From positions 124,001-188,000 of the forward strand of contig JAJAGP010000773.1 in NCBI GenBank assembly GCA_025084515.1: DNA of 64,000 bases, in the 5' to 3' direction. Positions 44,551 through 56,552 of this stretch are shown here, piece after piece. Origin of the DNA: Ancistrus triradiatus (taxonomy: Eukaryota > Chordata > Actinopteri > Siluriformes > Loricariidae). Under the pieces are notes generated by a model. That model did not search any database. It was given only the letters and a program-made list of their open reading frames with translations, and was not told the DNA's origin. Each line of letters starts with the position of its first letter. Positions within the stretch are counted from its first letter, which is position 1. A program made the translations under genes and the position numbers.

Positions 44551-45710
44551 CAGTGATGCTTGAAAATTTGTGAAAATTTTCTATATTTCTACATAAATAT
44601 GACCTAAAACATCATCAGTCCTAAAAGTAGATAAAGAGAACCCAGTTAAATAAATGAGACAAAAATATTTTATTTATTTATTGAGAAAAATGATCAAATA
44701 TATATAGTGAGTAGCAAAAGCATGTGAACCTCTAGGATTAGCAAGTAATTTGAAGGTGAAATTACAGTCAGGTGTTTTCATTCAGTGGGATGACAATCAG
44801 GTGTGACTGTGGCACCACCCTGTTTTTTTTTTATAACAGGAATCTGTCAAAGTCTGCTCTTCACAACACATGTTTGTGGAAGTGTATCATAGCACAAACA
44901 CAGGAGTTGTCTGAGAACCTCAGAAAAGAGTTGTTGATGCTCATCAGGATGGAAATGGTTACAAAGCCATCTCTAAAGAGTTTGGACTTCACCAATTCAC
45001 AGTCCAACATATTGTGTACAAATAGAGGAAAATTCAAGATCATTGTTACCCTCCCCAGGGTTGGTCGACCAACAAAGATCACTCCAAGAGCAAGGGATGT
45101 AATAGTTGGCGAGGTCACAGAGAACCCCAGGGTAACTTCTAAGCAATTGAAGGCCTCTCTCACATTGGCTAATGTTAATGTTCATGAGTCTACCAGCAGA
45201 AGAACACTGAACAACAATGCAGTTTGTGCATGGCAGGGTTGCAAGGAGAAAGCAACTGCTCTCCAAAAAAAATATTGCAGTTTGCCAAAGATCATGTGGA
45301 CAAGCCAGTATTCTATTGGAAGAATGTTTTGTGGATGGATCAGTCCAAAACAGAACTTTTTGGTTTAAAAGAAAAGCGTTATGTTTGGAGAAAGGAAAAC
45401 ACTACATTCCAGCATAAGAACCTTATTCCATCTGTGAAACACGGTGGTGGTAGTATCATGGTTTGGTCCTGTTTTGCTTCATCTGGGCCAGGATGGCTTG
45501 CCATCACTGATGGAACAATGAATACTGAATTATATCAGAGAATCCTAGAGGAAAATGTCAGGGCATCTGTCCATGAACTGAATCTCAAGAGAAGGAGGGT
45601 CATACAGCAATACTTTTAGCACTTTTGTGAAAATCGAATGATGCGTTGGGACATATTTATGCAGAAATATAGAAAATTCTATAGGGTTCACAAACTTTCA
45701 GGCACCACTG
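44551..45710 (+). mobile_element. Tc1-like transposon family A, deleted copy (plus)
   Basis: TA-CAGTGATGCTTGAAAATTTG at 44551 and AAACTTTCAGGCACCACTG-TA at 45710. The 1160-bp copy keeps the front two thirds of the transposase. Confidence 0.9.
44900..45619 (+). pseudogene. Tc1-type transposase, family A, truncated
   Basis: Frame 1 carries the DNA-binding half, including VGRPTKITPRARDVIV. After a frame change near 45250 the catalytic half reads FYWKNVLWMDQSKTELFGLK (first Asp present), KHGGGSIMVWSCFASSGPGW, and NTELYQRILEENV, stopping after RRRVIQQYF. The second Asp and the catalytic Glu region (DNDPKH...PDLNPIE) are deleted. It cannot transpose by itself but its ends could be mobilised. Confidence 0.9.
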
Positions 45711-45712
45711 TA

Positions 45713-46427
45713 CTTCCATCACAGGAATATGTTGGAAAGAGTAGAGGGAGGCAGAGTAGAAAGGGGACAAACCTGAGTGAAATGAGAGAGTAAGAACAGC
45801 GACATGAAGTACACATAATGAACGGCCTCAAGTGAACATGCCAATCACCATACATAGAGAAAGACCCGGAAGTGCCACAGAGCAAACCCTGAAGAGAGTC
45901 CATGTCTAATGAAGCACCCTCTTCAGGGCACATCCTCGTGAGATTGTGTCAGCTGTCAAGATTGCTGATGGCTGATTCAGTCCTACGTGTTAGACTCAGA
46001 GGTGCCATATGGGAGGGAAAAGTTCAAACAATCCTAAAGGCATTTGACTGACAGGGGCCCTAAAAATGTATTAAAACATTTTTGAACATTTCTTTACGGA
46101 GCCAGTATAATATCTTTCCATGGGGCCCGAAAATCCCTGGCAGCATCCCTGGTTAGACTGAAAATGTTGTAACTCTGACAAAAGAATAATTGATAGGCTT
46201 ACCACCATAACCTACAGACTGCTTAGGCTTTAAATCTTGCAGCAACTTTTTATAGCACTGGGGGATTACACTAAGAAGAAGAAGAACTGGAGGTATTCAT
46301 TGCACTGACCCTGTACGTGCTGCATCAAAGCTAAAGAAGAAGCTACCGGAGTTAAGATCAGTCACTGAGTAGTTAGGGTGGTATAGACATACCTGCACCT
46401 GTCTGTCCCCATGCTGGAGCTTTGACG
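45713..46427. other. Stretch without recognisable genes
   Basis: No repeat family or protein motif recognised. Confidence 0.5.
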
Positions 46428-46691
46428 TACACTCACCAATCACTATATTAGGTACACCTCCTTGTTTCTAAAATGGTGGCCTATTATCATTTCCACTTAC
46501 CATATTGAAGCACTTTGTAGTTCTACAATTACAGACTGTAATCCATCTGTTTCTTTACATATTTTCTTAATCCCTTTTACTATGTTCTCTAATAGCTAGC
46601 ACCCCCACAGGACTGCTACAGATCAGGTACTATTTGGGTGGTGGCTCATTCTCATCACTGCAGTGACACTGACGGTGGTGGTGTGTTAGTG
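46428..46691. mobile_element. Foldback MITE, left half
   Basis: It starts (TA)CACTCACCAATCACTATATTAGGTACACCT, whose inverted copy ends at 52403. It contains cactttgtagttctacaattac and cctattatc, mirrored at about 52285-52310. The element is split by the LINE. Its inverted-repeat structure without ORF and the likely TA target mark a non-autonomous DNA transposon common in fish. Confidence 0.8.
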
Positions 46692-47227
46692 TGAACGCTG
46701 AGAGAACGCTGAGCACTGACGCGAGGATTGTGAGGATCTGGCAACCCAGACCCATTTGCACCGATTGCACACAGGACGCACGCTGTTTTGTAGCTGTTAG
46801 CAGTTTATTACCTTTTAACTACCTTTTAATTCCCGATCGCATCTGTATCATATATAATCTTATGTATAGTACTTTTTACAATATCCTAATCATTTTCTTC
46901 TAGTACCGGCAGATTATATGTTTCGCCGCAAATCGTTATTTAGTAACTTTACAGGTATACCGGCTTGTGTTTGCAGTAATTAGCCACTAGCTAATTACCA
47001 GAGTTGCGTCTTCTTTTACAGTAGTGTGTGTTTTTATAACTTTTTTACAGCCTTTTCCGACCTTCTTCTTTTCTCAGACTTAGTTTTTTGTGATGTTTTG
47101 TATTAACTTTTCATTAACGCTTTAATCGAGCAATGCATTGGACCATCGGCTGCAGCTGAACCATATCACTCTGCACCCCACAACACCAACTGAAGCTAAG
47201 TACCTTTAATTCATTAATTGTATTAAC

Positions 47228-48290
47228 ATGACTTCTGCTGCGCTTGTTCCCTGTGCCGAGTGTGGCATGTTTAGCTATTCATCTTTCGTCATTAGTTTAA
47301 ATTTTATTTGAGATAGGTGTAGGATTGTAGCCAGTCTGACGGAGAAGATTGTAGTTTTAGAGACGCGCATCCAGACATTAGAGAAGGCTAGCTGAGCTTC
47401 TAGCTTAGCAGATCTGTATGCCACAGGTGTAGTTAGTTCCCCCACCCCAGCAGTGCCCTCGCAGCAGGGCAAGTGGGTGACGGTTCGGCAACGTAGATGT
47501 AAGGCTAGCCCACGAGAGCACCACTCTACCTGTTCACGTGTCCAACAGGTTTACCCTCCTCAGTGATGCACCCACTGAGCAGCCTGTTGAAAGAGCTCTG
47601 GTCATAGGTGACTCTATTTTATGACACGTGAAACTAGCTCCCCCTTTAGGGACACCAGCAGCTAGAGTTACATGTATCCCCGGAGCCAGAGTGCCGGACA
47701 TTATAACGGGTCTTAGTGAACTCGAGAGCCACAGATTCTCTAGGATAGTTATTCATGTAGGGGCTAATGATATACGACTTCGTCAGTCAGAGGTTACTAA
47801 GGCCAATTTTGTAGAGGTGGTTAGAGTGGCGAAGGCGATGTCCAATGCAGTAGTGTGCTCTGGCCCCATCAGAATGCGGTGAGGTGACCAAGCCTACAGC
47901 AGGTTATGGTCGCTGAACTGCTGACTGTCCAAGTGGTGCTCTGAAAACAACGTGGGCTATATAGACAACTGGACAGCCTTTGAGGGTAAGCCTAGCCTTT
48001 TAGGATGGGACGGTGTCCATCCCACTCGGGAGGGTGCTGCTCTCATTTCCTGCAACATTGCCCATAGTCTTATGGCCCGATTGGTTAGGGGTTGACTATT
48101 CAGAGCAGGGGTCAGTCAGCAGACAGACCGGCTTAACCAACTGTCTGCTGGTAGCCATGCACCGTCACCCAGAACCCACATTATTGAAACTGTGTCTGTT
48201 ATCCGCATCTGCCCTAAACGTAAATGCTCTCAAAAAGTCTGTTTTAATAACCTCATTAGTAAAAACACAGATAGCTCCCAAAGAGAAATA
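47228..48290 (+). pseudogene. LINE ORF1: zinc-binding motif, coiled coil and SGNH-type esterase
   Basis: From ATG at 47228 the frame reads MTSAALVPCAECGMFSYSSF, like the PHD-type start of CR1-group ORF1. After a stop comes VASLTEKIVVLETRIQTLEK, a probable coiled coil. The esterase block has the three usual signatures: VIGDSIL (catalytic Ser, about 47602), IVIHVGANDI (47748-47777) and WDGVHPTREGAA (about 48008-48045). Stops after GDSIL, RM(R) and elsewhere inactivate it. Esterase-containing ORF1 proteins are known in CR1/L2-like elements; their role in retrotransposition is unclear. Confidence 0.8.
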
Positions 48291-48309
48291 ACAACCTTAG
48301 ACAAAAGCT

Positions 48310-51300
48310 AGGGATTACTTAACATTAGATCACTTACAAACAAAGCAGTGATTGTAAATTAAATGATCACTGATAAACGCTTACACGCTTTCTGTCTTAC
48401 TGAAACTTGGATTAGACCTGATGAAATATTTAGCTTTAAATGAAGCCTACACTCTGGGATATAGTCATGCTAATCCGCCCTCGTCCTAATGGTCGGGGGG
48501 GAGGGCATAGCAACAATTTTTGACAAAGAGCTAGGTGTTACAACTAAATCCCAATACAAGGCTAATTCTTTTGAAATATTGATTCTTAATGTGTCTGATC
48601 CATCGTTATGGATAAAGTCAAAACCACACTCTTTTCAGCTTATCACTATTTACCGCCCTCCTGGTCCCCTATTCAGAATTTCTTCATGAATTTGCTAACT
48701 TGTTTCCTACTGTTTACTACTGTCAACAGATAAAGGCTTTAATTGTAGGTGATTTTTTTTCAATATTCACTTTGACAATGCGCAGGATCCGCTTAAAATT
48801 GCTTTCGAGTCCATCTTAGAATCCATGGGTATCAATCAGAATGTGATGGGACCAACCCACCGCTGTAATCATACTTTAGATCTAATATTAACATTTGGTA
48901 TCAATATAGATAACCTTGATATTTTCCCGCAAAGTGATTCGATTTCAGATCACTATCTTTTAGTATTTGAGCTATCTCTAATAAATAAAATCCTTCTGCC
49001 TCGTTATCACACCAAGCACACTATCACATCTGCTACTCCTCATCTGCTGCGTTTATTAAAAACCTACCAGACTTGAAATTTAATACACCTACGGAGATCA
49101 ATCATCTTGAGTGTGTAAATGACCAATTAGAATGTGGGCTTCGCTCAACCCTGGATACGATTGCTCCTGCTAGGGTCAAATGCATTAGGGAAAAAAAGGC
49201 TAGCACCATGGTATAATGACCTCACCCGTACCTTAAAGCAAAGAACACGGCATCTAGAGCACAAGTGGAGACATAGTAAATTGGAGGTGTTTAAGATTGC
49301 TTGGAGGAACAGCACGACAGAGTATAAGCATGCCCTTTCTAAAGCTGAAGTTGCATACGTCTCCTCAATCATAGAGAAAAATAAGAATAATCCAAGATTT
49401 CTCTTTAATACAGTCTCCAAATTAACAAAAATCCCTGCAGAAAGTGATTCTCCCATTCTGTGTAATTTTAACAGTAATGATTTCATGACTTTTTTACTGA
49501 TAAGAAAGAAAACATCAGGCATAAAACTTGATGCTAATCACATCACCAAACAATTCAGCAACCTTCTAGATGCAGCACTAGTGAAGAGATCTGTTCAATT
49601 AGCTGTAAATCAAGATTAGAATGTTTTACCCCAATTACTAATACTGAACTATCCGCACTGATCAGCTCGTCTAAGTCATCAACATGTTTATTAGATCTAA
49701 TTCCTACACGTTTACTCAAACAAGTAATACCTAGAATTATAGAGCCAGTGTTAGTTATTTTAAATTCATCCCTTAACTTTGGTTATGTGCTCAAATCCTT
49801 TAAGTCTGCCTTTATCAAACCACTGATTAAAAAAGCCAGTCTTGACCCTTGTGTGATATCTAATTATAGACCAATTTCAAATATACCGTTTCTGTCCAAA
49901 ATCTTAGAAAAAGCCGTCTATCAGCAGCTCTGCAGTTAACTCCAAAGGAATGATACATTTCAGTCTGGCTTCAGGCCCCATCATAGTACTGAAACAGCAT
50001 TAATTAGGGTACTAAATGACTTGCTAATGTCCTCAGTTAAGGGATGTGTTTCTTTTCTTGTTCTGTTAGATTTAAGTTCAGCAATTGACACTATAGATCA
50101 TGATGTTTTACTAAACATTTACATTTACATTTACAGCATTTAGCAGACGCCCTTATCCAGAGCGACTTACAATTGGTACAGTCTTACAATCCAAGCAATT
50201 GTGGGTTAAGGGTCTTGCTCAAGGATCCAACAGTAGCAGCTTGGCAGAGGTGGGATTTGACCCCTGGACCTTCTAGTCCATAGTCAGTGCCTTACCGGCT
50301 AGGCTACCCCAGTAAACAGACTAGAAAATACTGTAGGTATTAAAGGGTTAGCACTTTCTTGGTTTAAATCCTACTTAACCGACCGGTACCAGTTTGTTCA
50401 TATAAATAATTTAAGGTCTAAGCTCTCAAAAGTGAAGTATGGCATGCCTCAGGGGTCAGTGCTTGGCCCGCATTTATTCTCTCTGTACATGCTGCTACTA
50501 GGCTCAGTTATTTGTAAACATGGCATTAGTTTCCACTGCTATGCAGATGATACACAGCTGTACATATCAGCCAAACCTAATGACAGCCTTACAATAAACA
50601 GAATTGAGGACTGTGTAAAGGAAATAAAAGATTGGATGTTATTTAATTTTCTCTTACTTAACTCAGATAAAACTGAGGTTCTGTTAGTGGGACCCAAGGC
50701 TGTGAGAGACAGGTTGGCTACATCTATCATAAATCTAGATGGCTGTTCAGTATTGCCCAGTCCGTCTGTAAAAACTTAGGGGTCGCATTTGATTCAGATC
50801 TGTCCTTTGATGCGCACATTAGCAGCATCACTCAAATTGCTTTCTTTCAATGACGTAATATTGCTAAACTTAGAAATATCCTCTCTTTTAATGATGCACA
50901 GAAACTTGTTCATGCATTTATAACCTCAAGGTTGGATTACTGTTAACCCCTTACTTACTGGATGCACTAGTAAATCTATAAATAAACTTCAGTTAGTTCA
51001 GAATGCAGCTGCCCGAGTGCTAACTCGAACTAGAAAATTTGATCATATCACTCCTGTTCTATCATCACTACACTGGTTACCAGTCAAATTCCGCATTGAT
51101 TACAAAATACTTCTTATAACTTATAAAGCTCTACATGGCCTGGCCCCACATTATCTGAGTGAACTATTAGGATTTTACAACCCAACTCTTCTACTTCGTT
51201 CGCAGGGTACAGGACTTTTTTTAGTTCCTAGAATTAAAAAAGTCACAGGAGGGGGAAAGGCTTTCTCATACATGGCCCCCAACTATGGAATAAACTTCCC

Positions 51301-51349
51301 ACTTTCGTTCGAGACTCAGACACTCTCCAAAATTTTATGTCTAGGCTAA
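48310..51349 (+). pseudogene. LINE ORF2: endonuclease and reverse transcriptase
   Basis: The endonuclease part shows LLNIRSLTNKAVIVN, CLTETWIRPDE, ITIYRPPGP and GPTHRCNHTLDLILTFG followed by SDHYLLVFEL. The RT part shows KPLIKKASLDPCVISNYRPI, then DTIDHDVLL just before the SINE at 50117, and resumes at LSWFKSYLTDRYQFVHI, GMPQGSVLGPHLFSLYM and the catalytic CYADDTQLYI. The C-terminus has FDHITPVLSSLHWLPVKFRI and ALHGLAPHYLSELL. Numerous frame changes are present. ORF2p would nick DNA and copy the LINE RNA in place. Confidence 0.88.
50117..50312 (-). mobile_element. tRNA-derived SINE inside the LINE RT gene
   Basis: 196 bp, same family and orientation as 27445-27641. Flanked by TAAAC (50112-50116 and 50313-50317). 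It separates the RT motifs DHDVLL and LSWFKSYL. Confidence 0.88.
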
Positions 51350-52139
51350 AGGATGCATGGCTTGGGTCACTGGCGCCGGAGTCTGGAGTCATGTCTGGCC
51401 TGCCTGCCTTGTCCATTAGCCGGGAGTGTCGAGTGGGCGCTCTGGCTGAACTGGGCTTCGGTACTCGTGATCTTGACTTGTGCATCCTTGCCTTAGACTA
51501 AGGGCAGAGCTGGGGGTTCATAGTCAAAGAGTCTTATGGTGATCAGAGACGTTGGGTTGCTGTCTTCTGCCTCCCATGGGGTTGCCGATGTCTCATGTGA
51601 TCCCTCTTGGCTGTGTTACCTACCAGTTCTCCTCTTTCTAGCTATGCTGCTAAGCTAATGCTACACATGGCATCAGTGATTGTTAATAGACACTGTGCTC
51701 TTAATCAATAACTAATTACATTTTCTATTTTCTCTCCAAGCTGTGTTCTGGTACCAGTTCCAGCCCCACACATGATGTTCATCCACTGCAGCTTCACTCA
51801 AGCTGCTTCCGTCATCAGCTCCAGCCCCATCATACCCGGGCCACTTAATGCAGATGTGCGTATTTCACATTTTATTTGAACTATGACTCCATGACTGTAG
51901 TTTCATTCTTAGATTTATCATCTACGCCGCCCAAGGAGGTTGGGTCCCTTTTTGAGTCTTGGTCCTCCCAAGGTTTCTTCTTCATAACACTCGGAGTTTT
52001 TCCTTGCCACTGTCGCCCTAGGCTTGCTCAATTTGGGATTGGATGTAGTTACTAGGAGATAATCTAAACTTGTGAAGTTGCTTTGAGACAATGCTCCATT
52101 GTAAAAAGCGATATATAAATAGATCTGACTTGACTTGAC

Positions 52140-52403
52140 TATTGTGCTGGTATATACCGGATCAGACATATCAGTGCTTCTGGATCTGATCTGTGATGGT
52201 CCTGTGGGGGTCCTGACCTTTACAGTACAGAGTGAAGGGGAATAACAAATTATATAGAGAAACAGATCGACTACAGTCTATAATTGTAGAACTACAAAGT
52301 GCATTTACTGTATATGGTAAGTGGAGCTGATAATTGATATGGACAATGAGTGGAGAAGTGTAGAAATAAGTAGGTGTACCTAATAAAGTGATTGTTGAGT
52401 GTA
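52140..52403. mobile_element. Foldback MITE, right half
   Basis: It resumes attgtgctggtatataccgg, then ctgtgggggtcctgacc, and ends AGGTGTACCTAATAAAGTGATTGTTGAGTG(TA), the inverted copy of the left end at 46428. Confidence 0.8.
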
Positions 52404-53440
52404 TGCAGCAGGTAATACTATTTTTTAGTGATTAAGGACATGGTCTGAAGAGTATGATCTGACACATGGTGAGTTTGAAATATGTACAAGAATACACGCT
52501 GGGCTATCCCTGCATTTCACATTCAATCTTAACCAACAGGCAGCTGTTGGTTTTCAAAAGTAGAAAGAAACTGGAAAAAAACCTACTTTGACATAGGGAG
52601 AACATTACATATGTATTTTGTACTATCTATTTATTAAGCCTTCTGATCAGTAGCTCAGACCAGCTCAGTAGGTCATCACTCAACTGAGCTGCCACTGCTC
52701 AACAATACTGATAATAACATATTTAGATGGTAGTAATGTTGTGGAATTTGACACGATTTCTCGATATCCACTTAGGTTGTCTCTAAGTAATTCGGTTTCT
52801 GGTCACCTTCCAAAAAATAATAAAATTGAATAACCACAATAACATTTATAATATTCTGATGTAAAACTACATGGGCTACACCATGAAAAATTTTGGCTGT
52901 ATTGACCACCCCTAACCAATAACTAAAAATTGTTGTTTTTAAGCAGCTAGCAGCAGGGTAGGCATAATCTTTCCAGTAGTTCTGTATTTCTGTCTTGCTA
53001 CCCAGAATGTTACCATAAAACGACTTGTATATACATTATTATATAATGTGTATGCACATTTTTTAAACTTTGGAAACAATTTTGTAAAATCACAAACTCA
53101 GCTCAAATGTGTTGGTCCCCAAATAATTTTCACTACTAAAAGAATGTGAAATTATACATTTAGTTCAAGGGCACTTTATCAGGCTTTACAGAAACATCTA
53201 TAGATGCAGTGATTCCTGTGTAATTGAACAGCAAGGTCACTGTGAGGATTATTTAGCTCTCACCCTGTGGGTTATGGGAGGTGATGGAGATATAAGCAGT
53301 TAGTCTGGTGGAACAAATTATTTCTGACAGGAATACTGCACCCTACAGCACTTTAGTCACCAAAGACGACACATAACTTCAGATACAACATTTTATGGAC
53401 GATATTAGTGTCACTCTCTGCAGCCAAAGCCTGTGTAGAG
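52404..53440. other. Stretch without recognisable genes
   Basis: AT-rich unique-looking sequence. Confidence 0.5.
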
Positions 53441-53970
53441 AAATGTTAGGCGTGAGGTGTTATCTCGGTACGGTCCGAGCTTAGCAAGGCTACGTGTGGT
53501 TTTGTCTTTTCGCCTCATGTGGGATAAGCTACGGCTTCGTTTGATGTTCCTATGTGGATTACCTGCCTGTTTTGTTCAGTGTTCCTGTGTGGATTACCCG
53601 CCGGTTTTGTTCAGTGTGATTGTGTGGATTATCCACCGGTTTTGTTTGGTGTGCCGGTGAGGATTACTCTCTAGTGTTGCCTTCGTCAGCCATTGAAGAC
53701 TGCCGTCTGGGTTAGTGCTTGTTTACCACGTTAGTTCCACAGTTTACCTGTGTTTCTCAGCCCATCTGTTAGCGTGGTGTCTTGTTATGAACTCTTTGCT
53801 TTTGATCTTAGTTTACAAAGCCCCTGCTTTTTCTTTTGTTAGCTGGTCCTTTTCCAATGTGCATATTTGTTTTTATTAGGCTTTATTAGTTAGCTGTGTT
53901 TCTTTCTGTTTATGTTCAAATAAAACCCTGCACTTGATTTCTATACTGTAGTCCTGGTGATTCATTACAA
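53441..53970 (+). mobile_element. Possible LTR with tandem repeats
   Basis: CT/GT-rich block with about three to four 35-48 bp units of tgtggattaccygccggttttgttcagtg (53550-53680). AATAAAACC at 53918 is followed by cattaca near 53970, as at the end of a plus-strand LTR. No paired termini or duplication could be confirmed. Confidence 0.4.
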
Positions 53971-54690
53971 TCACTCCCCTAATACTTCACATTATTAGGC
54001 ACTTTCAAAACACATTAGGACATTGTAAGAAGAGCAGAGACAATAATTAGTCCAGAGCAAGGCCTTCAGAGATGTGCACTACACCTATTTCTACTACTCC
54101 AGGTCACACTCCAGTCAGGAATAGGACCGAGTTTGAAGGAAAGCATCTGTTTCCCTACTGCTGTGACAAGTTTAGAGCAGCAGTTTCATAGAAGGAGATT
54201 GCTCAGTGTTGTTCCCAATGTCTGTGGGGAGGAATTTTCAATTTCCTCACTGCACAAAGACATATCAGGCTAAGTGCACTCTCCCTCCTACCCTCTGAAA
54301 CACTGCCAACCTGTAATTTGAGCTCTGCTTCAGATTGCCTCTCTGATACTGACTTAAATGAGCCTCCCAGAAAAGAAGACTGCCAAAAGATTCCATTAGC
54401 ATAACATACAGGGTCCATGGGGTCACAAATAATAGTAAACTGTTTTTTTGAATTTTTGTATGAAGAGAGAACAAGAATATGTCTCAATAAAATGCTTAAC
54501 ATGCCACTTTTCAACCGCATTTTAAGTGATAGTACTGGACCTTATATTGGCAGTCTTCCATACAGTGGCACTGTTTAGAATATTTTGTCTGATCAACTTG
54601 TCAGCCCTGGCCAGCCCTGCAACACATTCCAAAAAAAGTTTAGGGAGAGTAATGAGGTAAAAACTTAATAATTATGTGATTTCAAACATG
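53971..54690. other. Unique DNA ending in a DNA-repeat fragment
   Basis: Nothing recognisable until about 54600, where ctgcaacacattccaaaaaaagtt marks an end of the same DNA-type repeat seen at 55735-55860. Its two parts may flank the Penelope-like fragment. Confidence 0.4.
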
Positions 54691-54694
54691 TAAT

Positions 54695-55600
54695 GTTAAC
54701 ATGTTTGTGTAAGTTCTCAGTCATCCAGGTCATGGTAGACTTAACTGTTGAGTTGAAGGCAACCGGACTTCTTAGTTCTTGAAGACATTTCACCAATCAT
54801 GTAAAAGGCCTCTTCGGTTCTAGAAGCTGATGAAGAGTCCCAGGTATTTAACCCTAAAGGAGGTGACCCTAAGAGTCCTTCACCCACCATGTCAATACAT
54901 GAGTCATTAACATCACATGGGCCATGGTGTGGCCCATTCTTGAGTTGTTTCCCCACCTTGCCATCATGGTAAGAGTAACATGGTTAGAGGTGCGAACGGG
55001 GTTAAACCTCCTAGGAAGGGATCTCAAGACTACTTGGTAGGCGCCTGATAACTGGTGATGTAAACCACCCCCTCTGTTCAAAGATGGTTGTTCTAGTTGG
55101 ACACAAATCACCTTTTCAAACCATTTGTCTTCTCTGACCAGAATATGAATGTTTGTATCCTCAAAGGAGTGCCCTTTGTCCAGCTACCTGTCTCTTCTAT
55201 GTCATGCCATGCATCTGTGGAATGGTTGTTTGGTATCTTGTTTTTTGTTCACTGAGTTGATGTGTTAAGTGAACGCTTCAACTTCTTGGGTTTTGACTTT
55301 CACCCATTTGTCATCCACATACCTAAAGCAATGGCTAGGTGTTGTTCCTGTGAAAGAGGAACAACACACGGTCTACAATGGGAGACATTCGAAAACCCAT
55401 GGCACATCCATGCTTTTGCCTGTAAAATTCTTCGTTGTATTTGTAATAAGTGGTGGTAAGGCAGAGGTCTAGCATGGGGCAAATCTGATCTGGGGTGAAA
55501 GTGGTTCTCATGTGTAAGAAGCTGTCTTGCTGTACTCGTTTCCTCACTGTTTGCACTACTTCAGTTGTGGGTAAACATGAACAGTGCAACAAAAAATGCA
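54695..55600 (-). mobile_element. Penelope-like element 3' fragment (reverse transcriptase remnant)
   Basis: The minus frame 55335-55631 has LDLCLTTTYYKYNEEFYRQK followed by HGCAMGFRMSPIV, clearly the Penelope-type RT signature (usual form HGAAMGSPVSPIVANLYME). Beyond it the frame 55111-54869 reads VQLEQPSLNRGGGLHHQLSG, the C-terminal element sequence near the endonuclease part. The trailing DNA near 54740-54830 has the cttctt...gaagac-type pseudo-LTR phrases. No intact frame; the N-terminal RT and the GIY-YIG domain are not seen. Confidence 0.8.
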
Positions 55601-55860
55601 ACAACAACAACCCTACTGTTGCATTCCTCAAAAAAGTTTTAAAAAGCTGGACAAATTAACACTTATAACACTTGGTATCTTTGATGCCAAAGTGCTGTGA
55701 AAAGGAATGGCAAAATTAGAAAGTCGTAAATTCTTTACTGTCCCAACTCTTTTTGGAATGTGTTGCAGATGTGAAATGCAGGAGTTGATGTATTATAACA
55801 AATAAAATGAAGTTGACCAGACAAAAGTAAAAAGTCAGAGTGAATTTTTCCTGTATATTT
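55601..55860. repeat. DNA-type fish repeat fragment
   Basis: It contains ctgtcccaactctttttggaatgtgttgcag and gaaatgcagg...aataaaatgaagttgaccagacaaa, related to 27982-28145. Boundaries are approximate. Confidence 0.5.
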
Positions 55861-55869
55861 CAGTCTGGT

Positions 55870-56306
55870 GGCATCTAGTGGCGTTGGTGCGGGATTTTCC
55901 TGGCAGAGCGAACCTCGTGATCATGACGGAGATAAAGCAGACTCAGCTGAGGCTCATCAGAAGCAATCAGCATGCTCCTGTATTTAGGAAGCATGGCTGG
56001 TTGCTGGATTTCCCTACCTTTTTCTTGAGTTATTCAGCTTGCTTTTTTCCGTTTCACCTCAGCCTGCCGCTGTGCTGGATCTCTCTCCGGCTCGGGCGAT
56101 GCAATACGTCCCGCAAAGGATAGGGAAACCCACGGCCACAGACAACGGACTGCCTGCACTCCCACTGGACACACACGCACACCTTTTGCCACTGTAAATA
56201 AACTGCACTGTTTTTTGCACCTATCCTCGACTCTGGTCTCTTGTGCGACACACTTGAAGTTAAAATTAACCAATTTTAAGAAGCTTCGCTTCTTCGATTC
56301 TTACAG
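55870..56306 (+). mobile_element. Possible solo LTR
   Basis: CpG-containing block with AATAAACTGC at 56197 and a terminal cgattcttaca (56306). A short hairpin gaagcttcgcttc lies at 56281-56293. Start and duplication are not resolved; the frame 55878-56123 has no recognisable protein. Confidence 0.3.
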
Positions 56307-56552
56307 TTGTTTGGTAAAGCTTTGAAAAGATTACAATGTACAATTTTGATTACAATGTACAATTCCTTTCTGTGGTCATTTTGTCCGACTGTGTTTTTGG
56401 GGCAATTATGAGTAAAGTATTTCTGTTCCTGTCAACAAACTTTGTCATCTTGCAACTTTGCTGACTATTCTGCTTTGTTGATGCTGTTACATTGAAAACA
56501 CTTAACAGCTTTTAGTTGTCTTGATGCATGCTCAATAATCCAGGTAAGAAAA

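Larger units (their letters stand above)
46692..52139 (+). mobile_element. Near full-length CR1/L2-group LINE
   Basis: About 5.4 kb, plus strand: 5' UTR (46692-47227), ORF1 with putative zinc-binding motif and esterase, ORF2 with AP endonuclease and reverse transcriptase, 3' UTR from about 51350, and the conserved end gatatataaatagatctgacttgacttgact at 52139. A SINE (50117-50312) interrupts the RT. Many stops and frameshifts make it inactive. It inserted in the foldback MITE. Shorter copies lie at 12566/18000, 35225, 59575 and 63550. Confidence 0.88.
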
